This document shows, in pieces, positions 6,606 to 15,471 of a stretch of 26,060 nt of DNA. Location of the stretch: positions 9,722 through 35,781 of the forward strand of contig JAHZEF010000001.1 of assembly GCA_019422005.1 (NCBI GenBank). The letters run 5' to 3'. The position numbers were made by a program, and so were the translations under genes. A model generated the notes under the pieces. That model saw only the letters and a program-made list of their open reading frames with translations, ran no database searches and had not been told where the DNA came from. This DNA comes from Clostridiales bacterium. GTDB lineage: Bacteria; Bacillota; Clostridia; Oscillospirales; Oscillospiraceae. Numbering within the stretch: the first letter of the stretch is position 1; every line of letters begins with the position of its first letter.

Positions 6606-7379
6606 ATGTATATGAATCGGCGCGAGGATATCCTGCGGCTTCTGAATCAGCAGCCCACCATGGCGGTAAAGGATTTGTCCGATCAGCTGGACGTCAGCGA
6701 GATGACGATCCGGCGGGATCTGAACAAAATGGAAGAAGAAGGCGTGGTCAAGCGGTGCTTCGGCGGCGTGAGCCTGGCCAAAGGGCTGCTGGTGGAGCAG
6801 TCCATTCCGGTTCGGGCGGCCAATATGCCCGCAGCCAAGCGGCGGATGGCGGCGATGGCCAGCCAGCTGGTGCAGGATGGGGACTCGGTTCTGCTGGATT
6901 CCGGGACGACCATCCTGGAGCTTGCAAAGCTTCTGGCCTCCAAACGGATTACCATCGCCACCTCTTCGCTTCTGATTGCAATGAAGGCCTGCAGGGGCGC
7001 GGCGTCGATCCATGTGTCCGGCGGCGAGCTGGACGTCGGATTTCAGACGTTGACCGGGCGGAAGGCGGAGGCGTTTTACGAGAGCATCAACTGCAAATAT
7101 GCCTTTGTCAGCGCAGGCGGCGTCAGCCTGAAGCGCGGCATCACGGAGTTCACCGAGGATGCGGCGGCGCTTAAGCAGATCATGCTGGCCCACTCCAAAG
7201 TGGGAGTCCTGATGGCGGATACCACCAAGCTGGAAACCATTCAGATGTTCCGGGCGGCCCGGCTGGAGGACATCGATATTGTGATTACGGACCGTGTTCC
7301 GCCGGATGAGTATATGCGGTTTTTCGAGGACAGCGGCATTGAACTGATGGTCGCAGAGGAAGAACCGGCTGAAGTGTGA
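6606..7379 (+). CDS. DeoR-family transcriptional regulator
   Basis: 257 residues. The N-terminal winged helix (about 1-56: RREDILRLLNQQPTMAVKDL, then VSEMTIRRDLNKMEEEGVVKR) is the standard DeoR DNA-binding domain. The C-terminal DeoRC domain has DSGTTILELA and the phosphosugar-pocket style segments typical of the family. DeoR members are usually repressors released by a sugar phosphate. ATG 6606 follows GGGAGAGGG; ATG 6612 is a close alternative. As first gene of the operon and next to the divergent lpdD-ubiX promoter, it probably controls both units. The likely inducer is a phosphorylated intermediate made by the operon's FGGY kinase. Confidence 0.93.
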   Translation: MYMNRREDILRLLNQQPTMAVKDLSDQLDVSEMTIRRDLNKMEEEGVVKRCFGGVSLAKGLLVEQSIPVRAANMPAAKRRMAAMASQLVQDGDSVLLDSGTTILELAKLLASKRITIATSSLLIAMKACRGAASIHVSGGELDVGFQTLTGRKAEAFYESINCKYAFVSAGGVSLKRGITEFTEDAAALKQIMLAHSKVGVLMADTTKLETIQMFRAARLEDIDIVITDRVPPDEYMRFFEDSGIELMVAEEEPAEV

Positions 7380-7403
7380 ATTTCTCGGGCTCTGCTGAGA
7401 AAT
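7380..7403 (+). repeat. Small stem-loop between regulator and lipoprotein genes
   Basis: ATTTCTC (7380-7386) and GAGAAAT (7397-7403) form a perfect 7-bp stem with a 10-nt loop right after the DeoR stop codon. The gap to the next gene is only 55 bp and no T-tract follows closely, so it is more likely a processing or stability element than a full terminator. Confidence 0.35.
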
Positions 7404-7434
7404 CATAGATTTTAACAAAGGGAAGGAAAGAAAT

Positions 7435-8535
7435 ATGAAAAAACTCATTTGTCTGCTCCTTGCGCTGACCCTGCTCTTCTCACTGGCCGCCTGTGCCAAG
7501 GAAGAGACGCCCTCAGACGCTCCCGCGGTGGATGGTACGGCCGGCAGTGAAACGCCCGGCGCCGCGGAAAACAACGGTACTGTTGCACCCGAAGCGGCGG
7601 GAAGTGACCTTCGCGTCGCCATGGTCTGTTCCGGCTCCCTGGGAGATACGGGTATCTTCGACATGGGCGAGGCGGCCCTGGTTCAGGCGGAGGCGGACTT
7701 CGGGGTCTCATATAAGATTTTGGAGGGAAAGGACGACCCTTCCCTGTATTATGAACTGCTGCAGACGGCCTGTGCCGACCACGATCTGGTCTTTGTCAAT
7801 CCCGGCTATCAGTTCGATTCCTATCTGGAGGAAATGGCCGACGCCTATCCGGACGTCCTGTTTGTCTATGCCGACGGCACCTGCGCGATTGAGCGCGACA
7901 ACATCATCTCCGTTTCCTATCAGGAGCATGAGGGCTCCTATCTGGCCGGCGTGATGGCCGCCATGATGACCACCCGCACGGACGTGGAGGGCATCAATGA
8001 TCAGAAACTGCTGGGCTTTGTGGGCGCCATGGACAGCCCCACCATCAACAACTTCCTGACCGGTTTCGAGCAGGGCGCCGCTTCTGTGGATCCCGAAATT
8101 CAGGTTGTCAGCATGTATGTCGGCAACTATAACGACCCTGCGCTGGGAAAGGAAATGGCGCTTTCCCTGTATGAGCAGGGCTGCGACATCATTTATGCCG
8201 CCGCTTCCAATTCCGGCGACGGCGTCTCCGCCGCGGCCAAGGAGAACGGGTTCTACTGCATCGGCGTCGATACCGACAAGTCCCCGCAGGCCCCGGAAAA
8301 CGTCATGGGCAGCATGCTCAAGAACGTAACGGCTTCCTTCTACGATGTCATTCAGGCCTGCGTCAACGGCGAGGCTCTGGATACGGTGCAGCGCAAAGGC
8401 CTGGCCGACAAGTGGGTGGAGATGTATTTCAACGACTATATGAAGGAATGGATTCCTGCCGATGTGATGGAGGCTGTCAACCAGGCGGAACAGGACATTA
8501 TTTCCGGATCCGTCACGGTGACCGAGTTCCAGTAA
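7435..8535 (+). CDS. BMP/PnrA-family ABC transporter substrate-binding lipoprotein
   Basis: 366 residues. The signal peptide ends in the lipobox SLAAC, with lipidated Cys20, followed by an acidic, low-complexity Ala/Thr/Pro linker (about 21-58). The binding domain starts at DLRVAMVCSGSLGDTG and carries BMP-family features such as SYQEHEGSYLAGVMAAMM and DIIYAAASNSGDG. Characterised BMP proteins (PnrA, BmpA and similar) bind purine and other nucleosides. GGAAGGAAAG precedes the ATG. It is followed by the matching ATPase and two permeases, completing an importer. The ligand here is unknown; a nucleoside or nucleoside-like compound is the best guess. Confidence 0.93.
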   Translation: MKKLICLLLALTLLFSLAACAKEETPSDAPAVDGTAGSETPGAAENNGTVAPEAAGSDLRVAMVCSGSLGDTGIFDMGEAALVQAEADFGVSYKILEGKDDPSLYYELLQTACADHDLVFVNPGYQFDSYLEEMADAYPDVLFVYADGTCAIERDNIISVSYQEHEGSYLAGVMAAMMTTRTDVEGINDQKLLGFVGAMDSPTINNFLTGFEQGAASVDPEIQVVSMYVGNYNDPALGKEMALSLYEQGCDIIYAAASNSGDGVSAAAKENGFYCIGVDTDKSPQAPENVMGSMLKNVTASFYDVIQACVNGEALDTVQRKGLADKWVEMYFNDYMKEWIPADVMEAVNQAEQDIISGSVTVTEFQ

Positions 8536-8556
8536 TTCCCGAATATCCCAATCCGT

Positions 8557-8599
8557 GCGGCAAGGGACCGGCCTCGCCGGTCCCTTGCCGCGGTTTTTT
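8557..8599 (+). terminator. Strong intercistronic terminator/attenuator after the lipoprotein gene
   Basis: Bases 8558-8572 pair perfectly with 8576-8590 (15 bp, extendable by G8557-C8591) around a CTC loop, followed by CGG and six Ts. It lies between the binding-protein stop (8535) and the ribosome site (GGAGG, 8603-8607) of the ATPase gene. Such hairpins often protect the upstream mRNA and partly terminate, so that binding protein is made in excess of the membrane components. Confidence 0.85.
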
Positions 8600-8614
8600 G
8601 TTGGAGGAAAATGC

Positions 8615-10171
8615 ATGGAACCAAAACAATACGCTGTGGAAATGATCGGCATCTGCAAATCCTTTGGCACGGTACGTGCGAATCACAATGTAAATTTCAG
8701 CGTTCTCAAGGGGGAAATTCACGCCATTGTCGGAGAGAACGGCGCGGGGAAAACCACGCTGATGAACGTCCTGTTCGGCGTCTTTCAGCCGACGGCCGGC
8801 CAGATCCGGATCAATGGCGAGCAGGTTGTCATGACTTCGCCCAATAAAGCCATCCATCTGGGGATCGGCATGGTGCACCAGCATTTTGAGCTGGTTCCCA
8901 GCTTTACGGCGGCGGAAAACATCTGTATGGGACACGAGCCGCGGAACCGGTTCGGCGCGGTGGACAAGCGGGAGATGCTGCGGTATACGCAGGAACTGTC
9001 CGATACCAGCGGCCTGAAGATCGACCCCGCCGCCCGGGTGGGCGATCTGTCCGTGGGCCTGCGGCAGCGGGTGGAGATCCTCAAGGCGCTCAGCCGCGGC
9101 GCGGAGATCCTGATCCTGGACGAACCCACCGCCGTGCTGACGCCGCTGGAATGCCGGGAATTGTTCACTGTCCTCCGCCGGATGGCCGCTCAGGGGAAAA
9201 CGGTGATCATCATCACCCATAAGCTCAGGGAGGTGATGGAAATTGCCGACCACATCACAGTGCTCAGCCGCGGGGAAACCAAGGGAACGCTTCGGAAGGA
9301 GGACACCAGCGAGCAGGAACTGGCTGCGCGCATGATGGGGAAGGCGGCCGATTTCATGCCGCTGGAAAAGGCGGTTCTGCCGGAGGGCGAGGCGCTTTTG
9401 TCCGTACAGAATCTGACGGTGCGGAATGCGGCCGGCCTGGAACGGCTTCGGGACGTCTCCTTTGATGTGCGGCCCGGCGAGATCCTGACCATTGCCGGCG
9501 TGGAAGGGAACGGCCAGACCGAACTGGTGGACGCGCTGCTGGGCTTCCTGCCGGCCGTTTCCGGGCGCATTCTGGCAGAGGGGACGGAGATCACGCATTT
9601 GCGCGTCAAAGAGCGCAGAGCCCACTGTTCGTATATTCCGGAGGATCGGATGACTACGGGGCTGGATCTGGCCGGGACGGTTCACGATAACCTGATTGCC
9701 GGGATCCACTGCCGCAGGGCATGGAAAAAAGGCCCCTGTATCGACTACAGGAAGACGCGCGCGCTGGCTGAAAAGCTGATCGATGCATATGCCATCAAAA
9801 CCGACGGCTATGAGATCGAGGCGAGCGCGCTCTCCGGCGGTAACCAGCAGAAGATTGTTGTGGCGCGGGAGCTGCAGTTCGGCAACCGGATCCTGGTGGT
9901 TGCCCAGCCTTCCCGCGGTGTGGACATCGGCGCGACACGGTTTATCCACGAGCAGATTGTCAAAATGCGGAATGCCGGCTGCGCCGTGGTGCTGATTTCC
10001 ACGGATCTGGACGAGGTCCTGCTGCTCAGCGACGAGATCAAGGTCCTGTATGAGGGGCAGATCGTTGCAACGCTGCCGCCGTCTGCGGTGACGCCGGAGG
10101 AACTGGGGCTGTATATGACAGGTGCAAAGCGAATGGAAGGAGGGAGCGGCCATGAAGCGAAGGCTGTCTAA
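8615..10171 (+). CDS. Nucleoside/sugar-type ABC transporter ATP-binding protein (two ATPase domains)
   Basis: 518 residues, the double-ATPase layout of BMP/nucleoside and ribose importers. Domain 1: Walker A GENGAGKT (40-47), Q-loop at MVHQHFE, signature LSVGLRQR (145-152), Walker B ILILDE (165-170). Domain 2 has a degenerate Walker A (GVEGNGQTE), signature LSGGNQQK and a Walker B in which the catalytic Glu is Gln (VVAQPSRGVD), the usual asymmetry of this subfamily. ATG 8615 is chosen from GGAGGAAAA and the family N-terminus; the upstream extension would run through the attenuator hairpin. It overlaps the next gene by 20 bp. It energises import together with the lipoprotein at 7435 and the permeases at 10152 and 11240. 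Confidence 0.95.
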   Translation: MEPKQYAVEMIGICKSFGTVRANHNVNFSVLKGEIHAIVGENGAGKTTLMNVLFGVFQPTAGQIRINGEQVVMTSPNKAIHLGIGMVHQHFELVPSFTAAENICMGHEPRNRFGAVDKREMLRYTQELSDTSGLKIDPAARVGDLSVGLRQRVEILKALSRGAEILILDEPTAVLTPLECRELFTVLRRMAAQGKTVIIITHKLREVMEIADHITVLSRGETKGTLRKEDTSEQELAARMMGKAADFMPLEKAVLPEGEALLSVQNLTVRNAAGLERLRDVSFDVRPGEILTIAGVEGNGQTELVDALLGFLPAVSGRILAEGTEITHLRVKERRAHCSYIPEDRMTTGLDLAGTVHDNLIAGIHCRRAWKKGPCIDYRKTRALAEKLIDAYAIKTDGYEIEASALSGGNQQKIVVARELQFGNRILVVAQPSRGVDIGATRFIHEQIVKMRNAGCAVVLISTDLDEVLLLSDEIKVLYEGQIVATLPPSAVTPEELGLYMTGAKRMEGGSGHEAKAV

Positions 10172-11243
10172 AAAGGCCCTGGCGCCGGTTACCTCCGTGC
10201 TGGCGCTGCTGGCGGCCCTCTGCATCGGCGCAGCGGTCATCGCTCTCAACGGGGACAATCCGGCGGAGGCCTACGGCGCGCTGCTCAAGGGCTCCTTCAG
10301 CTCCATGCGGTATCTGGCCAGCACGCTGTCCAGCGCGACGCCGCTGATTTTTACGGGACTGGGCGTGGCTGTGGCATTCAAGGCGGGCATGGCGAACATC
10401 GGCGCCGAGGGCCAGCTCTATATGGGCGGAATGGCTGCGGCGGTGGTGGGAATCTATGTCCACGCGCCGGCCGGCGTCCTGATTCCGCTGGCGCTGCTGG
10501 CGGCGTTCGCGGCAGGCGGGCTGTACGGGGTGGTGCCGGCGGTGCTGAAGGTGAAAACCAACACCAACGAGGTTGTTACCACGCTGATGCTGAACTATAT
10601 CGCAAAGCTGTTTACCTCCTATCTGGTCAACTACCCCCTGAAGGCCCAGGGCGCGCCGCTGGGGATGACTGAGACGATCCAGGACGCGGCGAAACTGCCG
10701 GTCCTGTATCAGGGGACCCGGTTCAACATCGGATTCCTGATCGCCGTTGCGGCGGCAATTCTGGTGGCGCTGATGTTCCGGCATACGGCCTTCGGCTATG
10801 AAATGCGGATCCAGGGGGAAAACAAAACCTTCGGCCGCTACGCCGGCATCGATGCGGACAAGCGGCTGACCCAGGGGATGTTTCTGGGCGGCGGCCTGGC
10901 CGGCCTGGGCGGCGCGGTGCTGGTCCTGGGGATCCAGTACAAATTTGTGCAGGACATCTCCCCCGGCTATGGCTTTGACGGCCTGACCATTGCCCTGATG
11001 GCCGCGTTCAACGCCTATGCAGTGGTTCCGATTTCCGTCCTGTTCGGCGCCCTGCGCGCCGGAGGGATCACCATGGAGCTCAGTACCAGCGTCCCTTCGG
11101 AACTCAGCGAGGTGATTCAGGCTGTGGTGATCCTGTTTATGGCGGCGCAGACCTCGTTTGCCGGCTCCCTGCATGAGGCCCTCAGCCGCATGGGGCACCG
11201 ACGCGCGCGCAGGCGCCAGGAGAGCGGAGGTGCACGGAAATGA
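10152..11243 (+). CDS. ABC transporter permease, BMP/nucleoside type, subunit 1
   Basis: 363 residues, BPD_transp_2 family. The N-terminus has a basic cytoplasmic tail, a first membrane helix and GDNPAEAYGALLKGSF, a pattern typical of the first permease of BMP-linked nucleoside importers. Multiple hydrophobic segments follow, with GMANIGAEGQLYMGG and TNEVVTTLMLNYIA characteristic of the family. ATG 10152 follows GGAAGGAGGGAG and overlaps the end of the ATPase gene; the stop overlaps the next permease by 4 bp (ATGA at 11240). It should form a heterodimer with that permease. Confidence 0.93.
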   Translation: MKRRLSKKALAPVTSVLALLAALCIGAAVIALNGDNPAEAYGALLKGSFSSMRYLASTLSSATPLIFTGLGVAVAFKAGMANIGAEGQLYMGGMAAAVVGIYVHAPAGVLIPLALLAAFAAGGLYGVVPAVLKVKTNTNEVVTTLMLNYIAKLFTSYLVNYPLKAQGAPLGMTETIQDAAKLPVLYQGTRFNIGFLIAVAAAILVALMFRHTAFGYEMRIQGENKTFGRYAGIDADKRLTQGMFLGGGLAGLGGAVLVLGIQYKFVQDISPGYGFDGLTIALMAAFNAYAVVPISVLFGALRAGGITMELSTSVPSELSEVIQAVVILFMAAQTSFAGSLHEALSRMGHRRARRRQESGGARK

Positions 11244-12157
11244 GCGCATTGCAGATCCTGCTGGGCGCCGCCACGTTTGCGGCGACTCTGCGTATGGCGG
11301 TTCCGCTGCTGTATGTGTCTCTGGGCGGCCTGCTGACGAAGCAGGCGGGCATTGAGAACATCGGCCTGGAGGGGCTGATGCTGGTGGGGTGCTTCAGCGG
11401 CTTTGTCGCCAACTATTATACTTCCAGCTGGGTGGCCGGCCTGCTGGCCGCCATGGTTTTCACCATTTTGTGCGCCCTGATCTTCGGCCTGTTCGTCGTG
11501 ACCTTCCATGCGCATGAGATCGTGGCGGGAGTGGCCATCAACGTGCTGGGCTCCGGCCTGACCACCTATCTGATGCGGTCGATTTTCGGCGTCAAGGGTT
11601 CCTTTACGGATCCGCGGGTTGTGGGAATTCCCAATGTGGAAATCCCCCTGCTCCGGGATATCCCCGCAGCAGGGACCATCTTCAGCGGCCAGTCCGTGCT
11701 GTTCTGGGTGGCGCTGGCAGCGACGCTGCTGGTGGGATATCTTCTGTACCGCACCCGCTTCGGCTATTATGTCCGGGCGGCCGGGGAAAACGACAAGTCC
11801 CTGGCGGCCGCCGGCGTCCGGGTTTCCCGGATCCGCTACCTGACGCTGGTGCTGCACGGCGCGCTGATCGGGATCGGCGGCGCCTACCTCTCCACGGGAT
11901 ATCTGACCCAGTATGTGGAAGACATGTCTGCAGGCCGCGGCTACATCGCCATGGCCGCCATCGCCTTCGGTATGGCGGAGCCGAAAAAAGTATTCGGATC
12001 CGTTCTGCTGTTCGCGTTTGTGCAGGCCATTTCCAACCGGCTGCAGGTATTCGGCGTACCCAGTTACTTTACCGATATGATCCCCTATGCCATTACGGTG
12101 ATTGTCCTGGCCATCACCTCGTACCGGGTGTTTCGGAAGGAGCGTGTCCGCCTGTGA
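11240..12157 (+). CDS. ABC transporter permease, BMP/nucleoside type, subunit 2
   Basis: 305 residues, the shorter second permease normally paired with the preceding one. It has repeated hydrophobic helices and family segments KQAGIENIGLEGLMLVG, AHEIVAGVAINVLGSGLTTYL and GRGYIAMAAIAFG. The start overlaps the previous stop (ATGA) and its stop overlaps the GTG start of the amidohydrolase by 4 bp, so transporter and first enzyme are translationally coupled. This supports the imported compound being the amidohydrolase substrate or its precursor. Confidence 0.93.
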   Translation: MSALQILLGAATFAATLRMAVPLLYVSLGGLLTKQAGIENIGLEGLMLVGCFSGFVANYYTSSWVAGLLAAMVFTILCALIFGLFVVTFHAHEIVAGVAINVLGSGLTTYLMRSIFGVKGSFTDPRVVGIPNVEIPLLRDIPAAGTIFSGQSVLFWVALAATLLVGYLLYRTRFGYYVRAAGENDKSLAAAGVRVSRIRYLTLVLHGALIGIGGAYLSTGYLTQYVEDMSAGRGYIAMAAIAFGMAEPKKVFGSVLLFAFVQAISNRLQVFGVPSYFTDMIPYAITVIVLAITSYRVFRKERVRL

Positions 12158-13494
12158 AGCAGCTTCTGAAGAACGGCTGGATCCTGAAGAATGCTTACGC
12201 CGAGCCGGTCCGGGAGGAACTGATTGTGGAGGACGGGCGCATTGCCGCCTTCTGCCCGGCCGGTTCCGCGCCCGCCTGTGATACGGCGGCGGATCTGGAG
12301 GGAATGCTGGTGATTCCCGGTATGGTGCAGACCCATGTCCATTTTTGCCAGGTCCTCTTCCGCGGCCTCGCGGACGACCTGCCCCTGCTGTCCTGGCTGA
12401 AATATAAGATATGGCCCATGGAAGCGGCGCACGACGCTGAAAGCACCTATCTCTCCGCCATGCTGGGGGCCATGGAGCTGATTGCCGGCGGCGTCACCAC
12501 GGTTTGTGATATGGAGTCGGTCCGCCATGCGGGAGAAGCGGCGCGGGCCATTCGGGACACGGGGCTGCGGGCAGTGTTCGGCAAGGTCCTGATGGATTAT
12601 AACGATACGCCTGAGGAACTGGGCGGCATGCCGGCGGCGTTTTTTGAATCGACAAAGGAAACGCTGGAGCGGGCTATGGAGCTGTACCGTGCATGGCACG
12701 GCGCGGCGGATGGGCGCATCCGGTACGCGTTCATGCCGCGCGGGATCCTGACCACCACGGAGGAGCTGCTGCGGGAGCTGGTCTCTGTGAGCGCGGACAC
12801 CGGCTGCCTGATCCACACCCATGCCTGCGAGACATGGCCGGAGAGCCGCCTGGTGCAGGAGCGCCGCGGGCTGACAGAGATCAAGTATCTGCATCGCCTG
12901 GGGCTGACCGGCGAGCGTCTGCTGCTGGCCCACTGCCTCTGCATTGATGATGAGGATGCGGCGATCCTGCGGGAGCAGCGTGTGGGCGTCGCCTCATGCC
13001 CGCTGGCGAATCTGAAGCTGGGCTCCGGCATTGCTCCCCTGGAGCGGCTGCGGTCCGAAGGCGTCCGGCTGTCGCTGGGCTCCGACGGCGCGCCCTGCAA
13101 CAACAACCTGGACATGTTCCAGGAGATGAAGTTCGCGTCCCTGCTGCAGAAGGGGACGCTCCACGAGCCTACGGCCATGAAGGCGGCCGATACCCTGGAT
13201 CTGGCTACCCGCGGCGGCGCGCAGGTCCTGGGCCTGGAGCGGGAGATCGGCACGCTGGAAGCCGGCAGGAAGGCCGATCTGGCTGTGCTGGAACTGGATC
13301 AGGCGGAAACGGCCCCGGCCCGGCGGAGCGTGTCCACGCTGGTTTATGCCGGAAACCCGCACATGGTGCGGCATGTAATGATTGACGGCCGGTGGGTTTA
13401 CCGGAACGGCGCGTTTCCGGGACTGGACGTGCAGAAGCTTCGCAGCGACGCCCGGGCGGCGCAGCAGCGTGTGCTGTCCCGCCTGGAACAATGA
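12154..13494 (+). CDS. Amidohydrolase of the MTA/SAH-deaminase / SsnA-TrzA group
   Basis: 446 residues, starting with GTG. It is a metal-dependent TIM-barrel hydrolase with expected metal ligands His61 and His63 (THVHF), His223 with Glu226 (HACET), His260 (LLAHC) and Asp311 (GSDGAPCNNNLD). The last motif, followed by EMKFASLLQK, closely resembles 5'-methylthioadenosine/S-adenosylhomocysteine deaminases; related members deaminate guanine, 8-oxoguanine or triazines. Small flanking beta-sandwich segments are at both ends. It probably removes an amino group from an N-heterocycle, perhaps a nucleoside, which fits the upstream BMP importer. The GTG overlaps the permease stop, and a 27-bp gap separates it from the aldolase. 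Exact substrate unknown. Confidence 0.88.
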   Translation: MKQLLKNGWILKNAYAEPVREELIVEDGRIAAFCPAGSAPACDTAADLEGMLVIPGMVQTHVHFCQVLFRGLADDLPLLSWLKYKIWPMEAAHDAESTYLSAMLGAMELIAGGVTTVCDMESVRHAGEAARAIRDTGLRAVFGKVLMDYNDTPEELGGMPAAFFESTKETLERAMELYRAWHGAADGRIRYAFMPRGILTTTEELLRELVSVSADTGCLIHTHACETWPESRLVQERRGLTEIKYLHRLGLTGERLLLAHCLCIDDEDAAILREQRVGVASCPLANLKLGSGIAPLERLRSEGVRLSLGSDGAPCNNNLDMFQEMKFASLLQKGTLHEPTAMKAADTLDLATRGGAQVLGLEREIGTLEAGRKADLAVLELDQAETAPARRSVSTLVYAGNPHMVRHVMIDGRWVYRNGAFPGLDVQKLRSDARAAQQRVLSRLEQ

Positions 13495-13521
13495 TAACTG
13501 AGTGATATGGAGGAGATTGCT

Positions 13522-14343
13522 ATGAGACACTGGAATAAGGAACTGCGGATGAACCGCCTGTTCCATGAGAGCGGAAAGACGGTTATGGTTGCCATGGACC
13601 ATGGCCAGGGCGGCGTCAAGCCCGGCCTGGCGCATCCGGAGCAGCTGATCCGGACGATCATCGCGGCCGGGCCCGATGCGATTTTGCTGTCGGCGGGCAT
13701 GGCCCGTACCTATAATTATCTGTTTGGCCACAAGGGCGATCCTGCGCTGGTGATTTCGTCCGACTTCATTCTCGGCAGCACGGTTCCCCAGGCGCCGGGG
13801 GCGATGGAGGTGCTGCGCCAGAGCCTCAGCGTGGAAGAGGCCGTCCGGCTGGGCGCCGACGCCATCAAGGCGCTGCTGGTATTCGGCAACGGAAGCATTG
13901 AGGCGCAGGCGGATAACCAGCAGTACATCACCCGCCTGGCGGAGGAATGCGGCAAGTGGAACCTTCCGCTGATTGTGGAGCCCACCACCTGGGGTTCCCG
14001 CCTGACGGCGGAGAAAAAGCGGGACGTCTCCCTGTATGCGGATATGGCGCGCGTGGCCGGGGAGATGGGAGCCGATCTGGTCAAGTGCGACTATATGGGG
14101 ACGCCGGAGGAATATCAGGCCGTGGTGGACAATTGCCCGGTGCCTGTGGCGATTCTCGGCGGTGCGAAGGCGGAGGCGGAGCAGGTGGCCGGCACCATTG
14201 AGGATGCGCTGCGCTGCGGCGTCTCCGGCGTGGTGTTCGGCCGGAACGTCTGGCAGAGCGCCGACCCTGCCGCCACAGTCAGGGGGCTTCAGGCATTGAC
14301 CTACCACGGCGACCGCGAAACCTTCCTGAAACTGTGCAGGTAA
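13522..14343 (+). CDS. Class I aldolase, DeoC/FbaB/LsrF superfamily
   Basis: 273 residues, a TIM-barrel Schiff-base enzyme. VMVAMDHGQG (21-30) is the typical first-strand motif of FbaB/LsrF-type proteins. Lys188 in GADLVKCDYMG is the expected Schiff-base lysine, EPTTWG (153-158) lines the active site, and ILGGAK (211-216) with FGRNVWQ (239-245) forms the phosphate-binding end. Family members cleave or form ketose phosphates (fructose bisphosphate), or act as thiolase-like LsrF on phospho-AI-2. ATG 13522 follows GGAGGAG; a slightly longer start at 13507 lacks a better site. With the FGGY kinase two genes on, it probably cleaves a phosphorylated sugar-like intermediate. Overlap with known substrates cannot be judged from sequence alone. 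Confidence 0.85.
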   Translation: MRHWNKELRMNRLFHESGKTVMVAMDHGQGGVKPGLAHPEQLIRTIIAAGPDAILLSAGMARTYNYLFGHKGDPALVISSDFILGSTVPQAPGAMEVLRQSLSVEEAVRLGADAIKALLVFGNGSIEAQADNQQYITRLAEECGKWNLPLIVEPTTWGSRLTAEKKRDVSLYADMARVAGEMGADLVKCDYMGTPEEYQAVVDNCPVPVAILGGAKAEAEQVAGTIEDALRCGVSGVVFGRNVWQSADPAATVRGLQALTYHGDRETFLKLCR

Positions 14344-14357
14344 GGGGGGCGCGGGAT

Positions 14358-15467
14358 ATGATCAAGGCGAAAGCAGCGCTGCTTTATGCACCGCAGACGA
14401 TCCGGGTCGAAGAGATTACGCTGCCGGACTGTGGGCCCGGCGAAGTGATAGTCCGCCTGAAAAAGGCGACCCTCTGCCCCACGGATATCAAGAAATATCA
14501 CGCCCTGAAGCCTGACGTGGAGGCGCCGCTCCGGGAGACGGGGCCGTATATTCTCGGCCACGAAGCCGCCGGCGTTGTCACGGAAGTCGGCGCAGGCGTT
14601 CAGCAGGTCCGGGCGGGGGACGCCGTGGCCGTGCAGCCCATGATTGCCTGCGGCACATGCGCCTACTGCCGGCAGGGCAGGATCCATATGTGCCAGAATC
14701 TGCTGGGGATCGGCGCGTCCGCCGGAAACTTCGGGGACTGCGACAGGCTCTACCATGAAACCGGCGTCGGCGGCTGCTTTGCCACGCACCTGAAAGCGCC
14801 TGCCTCCTGTGTGATGAAGCTGCCGGAGGGGCTTTCCATGGAAGCCGGCAGCCTGCTGGAGCCCCTGGCAGACGTGGTGCACAGCGTGGACGCCGCCGGC
14901 GTCGGGCCTGAAGACGATGTGGTGATCATCGGCCTCGGCCCCATGGGCCTGTTCCATGTGGTGGCGGCCAGGTACAACGGCGCGCGGAGCATCACCTGTG
15001 TGGATATTGATGCTGCGCGCCTTCAGGTGGCGCGGGAGCTGGGAGCCACCGGCACGGTTAACTCCAGAGAGCAGGATCCCGTGGCAGTGATCCGGGCGCA
15101 GACGGAAGGCCTCGGCGCCTCCAGGGTTTTTGTGACCTCCGGCGGCCGGGCACAGGGGCCCTGCACGCAGCAGGCCCTGCAGATGGTCTGCAAAAAGGGG
15201 ACGGTGGCATTGTTTGCCTCTGCCGATGTCAAGGCGGACGAGCTGACGGTGAGCATGAACTTCATCCATTATAATATGATCAATCTGACCGGCACGGTGG
15301 GGTTCGGCGCAGAGCACGGGGAGAAGGCGCTGAAGCTGCTGGCGTCCGGCATCTTTGACCCGAAGCTGATCCGCAACCGGGAACTGCCGCTGGATCGGAT
15401 TGAGGAGGCCATTGCCCTGTACGGCAAGGGAGCCAACCTGAAGGTCGGCCTGGATCTGGAGGCCTGA
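14358..15467 (+). CDS. Zinc-dependent medium-chain alcohol/polyol dehydrogenase
   Basis: 369 residues, MDR superfamily. Catalytic zinc ligands are Cys40 (LCPTD), His68-Glu69 (GHEAAG) and Glu168 (LLEPL). The structural zinc site has four cysteines at 98, 101, 104 and 112 (CGTCAYC...C). The Rossmann motif is GLGPMG (192-197), and an acidic VDID at the end of the second strand suggests NAD rather than NADP. Members include sorbitol, threonine and galactitol-phosphate dehydrogenases. It probably oxidises a secondary alcohol on the sugar-like part of the substrate. ATG 14358 follows GGGGGGCGCGGG; only 14 bp separate it from the aldolase stop, and 4 bp from the kinase start. Confidence 0.92.
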   Translation: MIKAKAALLYAPQTIRVEEITLPDCGPGEVIVRLKKATLCPTDIKKYHALKPDVEAPLRETGPYILGHEAAGVVTEVGAGVQQVRAGDAVAVQPMIACGTCAYCRQGRIHMCQNLLGIGASAGNFGDCDRLYHETGVGGCFATHLKAPASCVMKLPEGLSMEAGSLLEPLADVVHSVDAAGVGPEDDVVIIGLGPMGLFHVVAARYNGARSITCVDIDAARLQVARELGATGTVNSREQDPVAVIRAQTEGLGASRVFVTSGGRAQGPCTQQALQMVCKKGTVALFASADVKADELTVSMNFIHYNMINLTGTVGFGAEHGEKALKLLASGIFDPKLIRNRELPLDRIEEAIALYGKGANLKVGLDLEA

Positions 15468-15471
15468 GGGT

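Noticed and set aside
8513..10258. Long minus-strand open frame opposite the ABC ATPase gene
   Set aside because: The plus strand encodes a complete ATPase with all Walker and signature motifs; the antisense product has no recognisable fold signals.
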